From an uncultured Clostridia bacterium (GTDB lineage: Bacteria > Bacillota > Clostridia > Oscillospirales > Oscillospiraceae): a stretch of DNA of 7,074 nucleotides. The stretch spans positions 1-7,074 of the forward strand of contig CALDMR010000187.1 in NCBI GenBank assembly GCA_937915065.1, given 5' to 3'. The notes beneath the pieces were generated by a model, which worked only from the letters and a program-made list of their open reading frames with translations, was not told the DNA's origin and made no database searches. Position numbers and translations under genes: made by a program. Shown here in pieces: positions 1 through 5,140 of this stretch. The first letter of the stretch is position 1. The number at the start of each line of letters is the position of its first letter.

Positions 1-202
1 CTTCCCCATCATGGAGTGTCCTGAAGCGGCAGAGGATATCGAAGCCGGAGATGTGGTCAGTGTGGATTTCTCCACCGGCGTCATCACCAATGAATCCAAG
101 GGGAAAGTCTATCAGAGCGCGCCGTTTCCCGCTTTTGTGGAGGGGATTATTGAAGCCGGCGGCCTGATGAATTCGCTGAAAAAGCGGGGCCTGGCAAAAT
201 AA
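1..202 (+). CDS. leuD: 3-isopropylmalate dehydratase small subunit, C-terminal end (partial)
   Basis: This is the C-terminal part of a LeuD protein. The reading frame is open from base 2 and ends at TAA 200-202, so the true start lies upstream of the window. With LeuC, LeuD forms the isopropylmalate isomerase that converts 2-isopropylmalate to 3-isopropylmalate in cytosolic leucine synthesis. The visible part matches the end of the short (bacterial/archaeal-type) small subunit: a beta-rich stretch with GDVVSVDFSTGVITN, then the family-typical APFPAFVEGIIEAGGLMNSL and a basic tail. The ATG at 11 is internal and is not the start. leuB follows after 68 bases with no terminator between, which supports a leuCDB-type operon. 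The homoaconitase/citraconate isomerase small subunits look similar, but the adjacent leuB favours LeuD. Confidence 0.9.
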   Translation, partial: FPIMECPEAAEDIEAGDVVSVDFSTGVITNESKGKVYQSAPFPAFVEGIIEAGGLMNSLKKRGLAK

Positions 203-210
203 ATCAGGCC

Positions 211-270
211 GGAGGGATCTCAAACAAGTTGGATTTTTTATAAAATTTCAGAAAGAATGGTAAGAGAAGT
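211..270 (+). other. leuD-leuB spacer with an orphan Shine-Dalgarno-like site
   Basis: The 68-base gap holds a strong GGAGGG at 211-216 with no credible gene behind it. The only nearby start, TTG 229, meets a stop after four codons. The leuB start itself is preceded only by a weak purine run (AAGAGAAG, 262-269). The spacer is AT-rich in the middle (TTTTATAAAA palindrome, 236-245). I see no convincing promoter or terminator in it. Confidence 0.4.
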
Positions 271-1353
271 ATGGAATACAAAATTGCGTTGATCCGGGGC
301 GATGGAATCGGTCCGGAGATTGTGGAAGAAGCGGTTCGTGTGATCAACACGGTTGGCCAGCGCTTTGGCCACAACTTTACCTATACCGAAGTAGATATGG
401 GTGGTTGCGCAACAGACAAATATGGTGTATCCTATCCTGAGGGGACTGCAGAGAAGTGTAAAGCATGCGATGCGGTGTTGTTGGGCGCTGTGGGCGGCCC
501 CAAGTGGGGGCCGGATAAACCTGCTGAGCAGCGTCCGGAAACGGCCTTGTTGGCAATCCGCAAGGATCTGGGTCTGTATGCCAATCTGCGCCATGCTACT
601 TTGCGTCCTGCCCTGGTAGATGCTTCCCCGCTGAAAAAGGAAACTGCGGAGAAAGGGATCGACATTATGATGGTGCGGGAGCTCATCGGTGGGGTGTACT
701 TCGGCAAGCGGGGCCGCTATGAAACCGAGGATCGCGGCATCGAGTGTACCGACCTGATGGCATACAGCGAAATGGAGATCGAGCGCATCGGCCGCCGGGC
801 GTTTGAACTGGCCCGGAAGCGGGGAAAGCGCGTAACTTCCGTGGACAAGGCTAATGTGCTGGAAACATCCCGCCTGTGGCGGGCCACCATGCACCGTATT
901 GCGGAAGATTATCCGGATGTTGCATTGGAAGATGTGCTGGTGGATAATTGTGCCATGCAGTTGGTGCGGGATCCCTCCCAGTTTGATGTGATCGTTACCG
1001 AAAATATGTTCGGCGACATCCTGTCCGACGAAGCCAGCATGGTCACAGGTTCTTTGGGCCTGCTGCCTTCGGCGTCCATCGGCAGCAGCGCACCGGCGCT
1101 GTACGAGCCCATCCATGGCAGTGCTCCCGATATTGCCGGGCAGGATAAGGCCAATCCCATTGCTACGATCCTGTCTGTGGCTATGATGTTTAAGTATTCC
1201 TTTGATTTGGAGGAGGAATCTGCCGCGATTGAGTCGGCGGTGGATGCTGTGCTGGCGGCCGGGTGGCACACGGCTGACACCATGGGCAGCGACGATAAAC
1301 TGGTGGGCTGCAAAAAAATGGGCAGCCTGATCTGTGAGGCGCTGCAAGAATAA
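271..1353 (+). CDS. leuB: 3-isopropylmalate dehydrogenase
   Basis: LeuB oxidises and decarboxylates 3-isopropylmalate to 2-ketoisocaproate with NAD+, the third dedicated step of leucine synthesis, in the cytosol. The 360-residue length is normal for the family. The N-terminus (IALIRGDGIGPE) is canonical, which fixes the start at ATG 271 despite a weak ribosome site. Visible motifs are LLGAVGGPKWG (70-80), the substrate-binding arginines R97, R107 and R136, the catalytic tyrosine in GGVYFG (Y143), the catalytic lysine in SVDKANVLETSRLWR (K193), and the metal-binding aspartates D225 (VDNCAMQ), D249 and D253 (MFGDILSDEAS). The NAD-binding loop EPIHGSAPDIAG (279-290) is followed by D292 and N295. 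The EPIHGSAPDIAG type indicates NAD+ rather than NADP+ preference. Tartrate and isocitrate dehydrogenases are relatives, but the motifs and the leuD neighbour make LeuB secure. Confidence 0.97.
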   Translation: MEYKIALIRGDGIGPEIVEEAVRVINTVGQRFGHNFTYTEVDMGGCATDKYGVSYPEGTAEKCKACDAVLLGAVGGPKWGPDKPAEQRPETALLAIRKDLGLYANLRHATLRPALVDASPLKKETAEKGIDIMMVRELIGGVYFGKRGRYETEDRGIECTDLMAYSEMEIERIGRRAFELARKRGKRVTSVDKANVLETSRLWRATMHRIAEDYPDVALEDVLVDNCAMQLVRDPSQFDVIVTENMFGDILSDEASMVTGSLGLLPSASIGSSAPALYEPIHGSAPDIAGQDKANPIATILSVAMMFKYSFDLEEESAAIESAVDAVLAAGWHTADTMGSDDKLVGCKKMGSLICEALQE

Positions 1354-1384
1354 TTCTATGTTGTGATCTGGAAAGGAGAAAGCT

Positions 1385-2155
1385 ATGCTGCTTGCTTTAG
1401 ATGTGGGCAACCTGACGATATCCGTCGGCTTATTTGACAATCAGGGGGAGCTGAAGTTCCTCGCCGTCCTGGATACGGACAAGTCCAAAACAGCCGACCA
1501 GATCGCAATCGATTTGATGAACCTGTTTCAGTTGTACCATTATGACCTGAAAGCGGTGGACGGCAGTATTTTCTGCAGCGTGGTGCCGCCCATGGATTTC
1601 GGCATTGAAAAGGCGCTGACGCGCCTGTTTGGCAAACCGCCTCTGCGGGTGGGGCCCGGCGTGAAAACGGGACTCAATATCCGCATGGAGATCCACAATC
1701 AGCTGGGGGCGGATCTGGTCTGCGGCGCCGTGGCGGCAATTCAAAAATTTGAACCGCCCATTATTATGATTGTGATGGGCACGGCTACGGTCTTTTGTTA
1801 TATCACCGAGAAAAAAAGCTTTGAGGGCGGACTGATGTTTCCGGGCGTGACAGTGTCCATGGAAGCGCTGTCCAAACGCACGGCCCAGCTGCCGGATGTT
1901 TCCTTTGTCAAAGAAGTTTCGCTGATCGGAAAAAATACAGAGGATTGCATGCAGTCCGGAATCGTATACGGTACAGCGGCCATGATGGACGGTATCATTG
2001 ACCGCATCCAAACGTTGACGGATAAAAAAGCTGCTGTGGTGGTCACAGGGCCCAATGCGCCCGTGATCGTGCGTTACTGCAACAACCGCATTGTATATGA
2101 TAAAAATCTGGTGATGGACGGCCTGTATCAGATTTATCGCAAAAATGCAACTTAA
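1385..2155 (+). CDS. coaX: Type III pantothenate kinase family protein, divergent ATP site
   Basis: CoaX enzymes phosphorylate pantothenate in the first step of coenzyme A synthesis, in the cytosol. They belong to the ASKHA (actin/hexokinase-like) fold. The 256-residue length is normal. Recognisable family features are the first phosphate loop region (DVGN, 6-9), SVVPP (65-69), VGPGVKTGLNIR (89-100), the GAD that carries the proposed catalytic base D110, GTAT (132-135), GG...PG (148-154), and the MQSGIVYG helix (189-196). Several consensus residues are missing. The threonine after DxGN is L10. The arginine after GAD is L111, which may be common in clostridial members. The aspartate of the second phosphate loop (usually DFGTAT) is V130. 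The adenosine-loop TGG is TGP (221-223). Activity is therefore uncertain. The start has a good AAGGAG site (1373-1378) six bases upstream. The gene lies 31 bases after leuB and is closed by a terminator, so it is probably the last gene of the leucine operon. A regulatory or Baf-like role is an alternative. Confidence 0.85.
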   Translation: MLLALDVGNLTISVGLFDNQGELKFLAVLDTDKSKTADQIAIDLMNLFQLYHYDLKAVDGSIFCSVVPPMDFGIEKALTRLFGKPPLRVGPGVKTGLNIRMEIHNQLGADLVCGAVAAIQKFEPPIIMIVMGTATVFCYITEKKSFEGGLMFPGVTVSMEALSKRTAQLPDVSFVKEVSLIGKNTEDCMQSGIVYGTAAMMDGIIDRIQTLTDKKAAVVVTGPNAPVIVRYCNNRIVYDKNLVMDGLYQIYRKNAT

Positions 2156-2161
2156 ACTCCA

Positions 2162-2203
2162 GTCCCCGCATCCATAATTAGGATGCGGGGATATTCTGTT
2201 TTT
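2162..2203 (+). terminator. Rho-independent terminator after coaX
   Basis: A perfect 10-bp stem, CCCCGCATCC (2164-2173) with GGATGCGGGG (2181-2190), encloses a 7-base loop. It can be extended by T2163-A2191 and a G-U pair. A U-rich tract (TATTCTGTTTTT, 2192-2203) follows directly. It begins seven bases after the coaX stop and separates the leucine/coaX unit from the aminotransferase unit. Confidence 0.93.
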
Positions 2204-2222
2204 GAAAAGTGTGTCGTTAAAA

Positions 2223-2246
2223 GCCTGTTTACCTTGCAAAACAGGC
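2223..2246. repeat. Inverted repeat enclosing the -35 box (possible operator)
   Basis: GCCTGTTT (2223-2230) and AAACAGGC (2239-2246) form an 8-bp perfect inverted repeat with an 8-base centre. The centre contains most of the -35 hexamer TTGCAA (2234-2239) of the downstream promoter. Because it lies upstream of the expected transcription start it would not be in that mRNA, so a DNA-binding site is more likely than an RNA hairpin. The regulator is unknown. A weak second terminator for readthrough from coaX is possible, but no T tract follows. Confidence 0.5.
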
Positions 2247-2262
2247 CGATAGAGATTATAAT
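2234..2262 (+). promoter_or_regulatory. Sigma-A-type promoter for the aminotransferase-purB unit
   Basis: A -35 TTGCAA (2234-2239, four of six consensus bases) and a perfect -10 TATAAT (2257-2262) are separated by 17 bases. Transcription would start near 2269, leaving a leader of about 30 bases before the ATG at 2300. The position just downstream of a terminator supports a new transcription unit. Confidence 0.8.
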
Positions 2263-2299
2263 ATAGTACGATTTTGCACAGCAGAGGAGTGTTTCAGAG

Positions 2300-3502
2300 A
2301 TGAAAGAATTATCCAGAATTGCATCCGCCATTGCGCCCTCCAGCACGCTGGCCATCAATAATCTGTATAAACAGCTGAAGGCTCAGGGGAAAGATGCGTT
2401 GGGCTTCGGTGTGGGGGAACCGGATTTCAATACGCCTGACAATATCAAGAATGCCGGCATCCGTGCTATCGAGGAAAATCAGACCCGCTATACGGCGGCT
2501 TCCGGTACGCCGGAGCTGAAAGAGGCTATTTGTTTCCGCCTGCAGCAGGATTTTGGCCTGTGCTATAAGCCCAGCGAAATCGCCGTGGCCAGCGGCGCAA
2601 AGCACAGTTTGTATATTGCTCTGCAATGTCTGCTGAATCCGGGCGATGAAGTTATTCTGCCTGCGCCATACTGGGTCAGCTACATTGAAATGATCCGTAT
2701 GTGCGGTGCGGTACCTGTGGTCATTGAGTCTACCCATGCAGAAGATTTCAAGATTACGCCGGAAAAGCTGGAAGCTGCTATTACCAGAAAAACCAAGCTC
2801 GTAATCCTGAACAATCCGTCCAACCCCACCGGTATGATCTACGACAGGGATGAACTGCAGGCCCTGGCAGATGTCTGTGTAGCCCACGATCTGTATATCA
2901 TCTCGGATGAGATTTATTATTGCCTGGTATACGATGAGCGGCCCTTCACCAGCGTCGCTGCTTTGGGAGATGCCATCAAAGAGCGGACGATTCTGGTCAA
3001 CGGTGTGTCCAAAGCATATGCTATGACCGGTTGGCGTATCGGCTATACTGCGGCGCCGGAGCGGATCACCAAACTCATGAGCAACTATTTGGGCCATTCT
3101 ACTGCTGCGCCCAGTACCATTTCTCAGGCTGCTGCTGTGGAAGCCTTTCGCGGCAGCCAGGACAGTGTGCGCATGATGCACGAAGCCTTTGAGGAGCGCC
3201 GTAACTATATGGTGGAACGCATGAATGCCATTCCTCACATCAGCTGTTTGAAGCCGCAGGGGGCGTTCTATGTGATGATGAACCTGGAGGAAGTGCTGGG
3301 ACACACCATCCGCGGACACCAGATCAACAGTTCTGACGATTTTGCTGCAGCGTTCGTGCAGGAAGAGATGGTGGCAACTGTTCCCGGCAGCGCATTCGGG
3401 GCGGAGGGCTATGTCCGTTGGTCCTATGCCACAGATATGGAAACGATCCGCAAGGCTATGGATCGGCTGGAGCGATTTATGAATGACATGCAGACCGCAT
3501 AA
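2300..3502 (+). CDS. PLP-dependent class I aminotransferase, aspartate type (AspB/AspC-like, subgroup Ib)
   Basis: This fold-type I aminotransferase most likely interconverts aspartate plus 2-oxoglutarate with oxaloacetate plus glutamate, in the cytosol. The 400-residue length fits. Visible motifs are GFGVGEPDFNTP (35-46), RYTAASGTPELKEAI (63-77), the aromatic stacking residue W125, the cofactor-contacting N175 in NNPSNPTG (171-178), D203 and Y206 in SDEIYY, the Schiff-base lysine K238 in SKAYAMTGWRIGY with R246 for the PLP phosphate, and R373 (RWSYA), expected to bind the substrate alpha-carboxylate. These are subgroup Ib hallmarks as in Bacillus AspB. The exact substrate (aspartate, prephenate, aromatic or alanine) cannot be fixed from sequence alone. 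The start has GAGGAG (2284-2289) ten bases upstream. purB follows by 34 bases with no terminator, so the two are probably co-transcribed. This would link aspartate supply to purine synthesis. Confidence 0.9.
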   Translation: MKELSRIASAIAPSSTLAINNLYKQLKAQGKDALGFGVGEPDFNTPDNIKNAGIRAIEENQTRYTAASGTPELKEAICFRLQQDFGLCYKPSEIAVASGAKHSLYIALQCLLNPGDEVILPAPYWVSYIEMIRMCGAVPVVIESTHAEDFKITPEKLEAAITRKTKLVILNNPSNPTGMIYDRDELQALADVCVAHDLYIISDEIYYCLVYDERPFTSVAALGDAIKERTILVNGVSKAYAMTGWRIGYTAAPERITKLMSNYLGHSTAAPSTISQAAAVEAFRGSQDSVRMMHEAFEERRNYMVERMNAIPHISCLKPQGAFYVMMNLEEVLGHTIRGHQINSSDDFAAAFVQEEMVATVPGSAFGAEGYVRWSYATDMETIRKAMDRLERFMNDMQTA

Positions 3503-3536
3503 TGCGGCGTAAACTGAGAGAAAAGAGGACGGTTTT

Positions 3537-4973
3537 ATGAAAAACACCTATGAGAGTCCCTTGGCGTCCCGCTATGCCAGCGATGAGATGCTTTACATCT
3601 TTTCGCCGGACAAAAAGTTTTCAACATGGCGTCGTCTGTGGGTGGCCTTGGCTCGGGCGGAAAAGGAACTGGGCTTGCCCCAGATCACCGATGAAATGAT
3701 TGCAGAGATGGAGTCGCATCTCGATGACATCAATTACGATGTGGCAGCCGCAGAGGAAAAGAAGCTTCGCCATGACGTTATGGCCCATGTTCACGCCTAT
3801 GGCGCCCAGTGTCCCAAAGCCAGGGGCATCATTCATCTGGGGGCTACCAGCTGTTATGTGGGTGACAATACAGACATTATTATTATGCGGGAAGGGCTGC
3901 TGTTGGTGCGCAGTAAAATTGTCCGCGTATTGGCCGCTCTGGCAGAATTTGCACGGAAGTATGAAGCACTGCCCACCTTGGGCTTTACCCATTTCCAGGC
4001 TGCTCAGATGGTCACTGTGGGCAAGCGCGCCACGCTGTGGATGAACGAACTGTTGATGGATCTGGAAGAACTGAGCTTCCGCATCGGCGGCTTGAAACTG
4101 CTGGGCTCGAAGGGGACTACCGGTACTCAGGCCAGCTTTATGGAGCTGTTTGGCGGTGATTCGGAAAAAGTAAAAGCCCTGGAGGCTAAGATTGCCGAAG
4201 AAATGGGATTTGATGCCGTAGTTCCTGTATCCGGTCAGACCTATTCCCGCAAAGTAGACGCCGCTGTGCTGTCCACCCTGTCTGGCATAGCCCAGAGTGC
4301 TTCCAAATTTGCTACGGATGTGCGCCTGCTGTGCCATTTGAAGGAAGTGGAAGAGCCGTTTGAAAAGAACCAGATCGGTTCTTCTGCTATGCCGTATAAG
4401 CGGAATCCCATGCGCTGTGAACGTATTTGCGCCCTGGCCCGTTATGTGATCGCCGATGCGGCGAATCCTGCCATTACCACGGCTACACAGTGGTTCGAGC
4501 GCACGCTGGATGACTCTGCCAACAAACGGATCTCTGTGCCGGAGGCATTTTTGGCAGTGGATGCAATTCTGAATATTTATCTGAATGTGGCTTCCGGATT
4601 GATCGTACATCCGAAAGTGATCGAAAAGCACATTATGGAAGAATTGCCCTTTATGGCATCGGAAAATATTATGATGGATGCGGTGCTCCGCGGCGGTGAC
4701 CGCCAGGATCTGCATGAGGAGATCCGCGTGATGTCTATTGAGGCGGGCAGGAACGTAAAGGAACTGGGACTGCCCAATAATCTGATCGATCTGATTGCAG
4801 CAAACCCCAAGTTTGGTATGAGCAAAGAAGAGCTGATGGTTCATATGAAACCGGAAGCCTACATCGGGCGCTGCCCCCAGCAGGTGGAAGAATTCTTGGA
4901 AAATGATGTGGCGGTTGCCATTGCGCCCTTTGCGGCAGAGTTGGAGAAAGAAGCCACAGCCTTGAAGGTATAA
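3537..4973 (+). CDS. purB: Adenylosuccinate lyase (animal ADSL-like form)
   Basis: PurB removes fumarate twice in purine synthesis: from SAICAR to give AICAR, and from adenylosuccinate to give AMP. It is a cytosolic homotetramer of the fumarase/aspartase superfamily. Key features are SPLASRYAS (7-15), RHDVMAHV (78-85) with H79, HLGATSCYVGDNTD (100-113), GFTHFQ with the proposed general acid H152, KGTTGTQASF (192-201), GQTYSRKVD (233-241), and the flexible signature loop GSSAMPYKRNPM (281-292) with the general base S282. QWFERTLDDSAN (318-329) and ELPFMASENI (369-378) follow. The numbering runs seven below human ADSL (H86, H159, S289). At 478 residues it is longer than the roughly 430-residue Bacillus PurB and matches the animal-type form. 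One small deviation is A155 where this family usually has proline (FQPAQ). The AGAGGA site (3524-3529) lies seven bases before the ATG. It shares the promoter upstream of the aminotransferase. Confidence 0.97.
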   Translation: MKNTYESPLASRYASDEMLYIFSPDKKFSTWRRLWVALARAEKELGLPQITDEMIAEMESHLDDINYDVAAAEEKKLRHDVMAHVHAYGAQCPKARGIIHLGATSCYVGDNTDIIIMREGLLLVRSKIVRVLAALAEFARKYEALPTLGFTHFQAAQMVTVGKRATLWMNELLMDLEELSFRIGGLKLLGSKGTTGTQASFMELFGGDSEKVKALEAKIAEEMGFDAVVPVSGQTYSRKVDAAVLSTLSGIAQSASKFATDVRLLCHLKEVEEPFEKNQIGSSAMPYKRNPMRCERICALARYVIADAANPAITTATQWFERTLDDSANKRISVPEAFLAVDAILNIYLNVASGLIVHPKVIEKHIMEELPFMASENIMMDAVLRGGDRQDLHEEIRVMSIEAGRNVKELGLPNNLIDLIAANPKFGMSKEELMVHMKPEAYIGRCPQQVEEFLENDVAVAIAPFAAELEKEATALKV

Positions 4974-4994
4974 GGCGGCAAAAGACCGTAGATT

Positions 4995-5042
4995 TCGATA
5001 CAGATCCCGCGGGAAACAGAGCTTTCTCGGGATTTGTATTGA
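4995..5042 (+). terminator. Long stem-loop after purB, possible terminator, overlapping the secDF -35 box
   Basis: TCGATACAGATCCCG (4995-5009) pairs with CGGGATTTGTATTGA (5028-5042), a 15-bp stem with two G-U pairs. The 18-base loop can form an inner GAAA/TTTC helix. It starts 21 bases after the purB stop. The 3' side is U-rich (ATTTGTATT) but there is no clean T run after the stem, so termination strength is uncertain. If only the CCCG/CGGG core forms, ATTTGTATT serves as a modest T tract. The distal arm covers TTGA of the next promoter's -35. Confidence 0.5.
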
Positions 5043-5067
5043 CTTTACAGCCTGTTTCAGCTATAAT
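5039..5067 (+). promoter_or_regulatory. Strong sigma-A-type promoter for secDF
   Basis: TTGACT (5039-5044, five of six -35 consensus bases) is followed after exactly 17 bases by a perfect -10 TATAAT (5062-5067). Transcription is expected around 5072-5076. This gives secDF its own promoter independent of purB and a leader of about 65-70 bases. Confidence 0.87.
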
Positions 5068-5077
5068 AATAGGCTGT
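5047..5077. repeat. Inverted repeat flanking the secDF -10 box
   Basis: ACAGCCT (5047-5053) and AGGCTGT (5071-5077) are perfect 7-bp complements 17 bases apart, flanking the -10 hexamer. The right arm overlaps the left arm of the next hairpin (5073-5083). As DNA it could be an operator. As RNA it exists only in readthrough transcripts. Chance occurrence cannot be excluded for arms this short. Confidence 0.35.
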
Positions 5078-5101
5078 ACTTATGCGTTTTATAAGTACAG
5101 C
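5073..5101 (+). promoter_or_regulatory. Perfect 11-bp hairpin at the predicted 5' end of the secDF mRNA
   Basis: GCTGTACTTAT (5073-5083) and ATAAGTACAGC (5091-5101) are exact reverse complements around the 7-base loop GCGTTTT. Base 5073 lies six bases after the -10 box, so the transcript would begin almost exactly with the stem. It is not followed by a T tract, so it is not a terminator. An mRNA-stabilising 5' stem-loop (of the ompA-leader kind) or a repressor operator over the start site are the two likely readings. Confidence 0.65.
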
Positions 5102-5127
5102 AAGACCCCGAGGAAAACATAAGTGAT

Positions 5128-5132
5128 GGGAG
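5128..5132 (+). promoter_or_regulatory. Ribosome binding site deciding the secD start
   Basis: GGGAG lies eight bases before ATG 5141, the start I prefer. In-frame GTG 5123 and ATG 5126 are alternatives, served by GAGG at 5110-5113 (nine and twelve bases upstream). The 5141 start gives the typical MKKK followed by a membrane segment. Confidence 0.55.
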
Positions 5133-5140
5133 ATTCGAAA

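Noticed and set aside
229..243. TTG-started four-codon frame after GGAGGG, as a leucine leader peptide.
   Set aside because: It is too short, has an atypical start, has only one internal Leu codon, and no terminator/antiterminator pair follows.
1715..1717. CoaX L111 in place of the Arg after GAD, as a sign of inactivation.
   Set aside because: I believe GADLV occurs in many clostridial CoaX proteins, so this change alone is weak evidence. The case rests on V130, L10 and the TGP loop.
3495..3507. Palindrome CCGCAT-A-ATGCGG over the aminotransferase stop codon.
   Set aside because: The one-base centre cannot form an RNA hairpin loop without losing pairs, there is no T tract, and a 6-bp arm is expected by chance.
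3700..4044. Plus-strand 114-codon frame inside purB (and similar short frames inside leuB and secD).
   Set aside because: It is an out-of-frame shadow of a well-conserved gene, with a Trp/Pro-rich low-plausibility protein.
4974..5140. Riboswitch or T-box in the purB-secD gap.
   Set aside because: The hairpins are simple and I see none of the conserved bases of purine, PRPP or T-box elements. The region is also too short once the promoter is subtracted.
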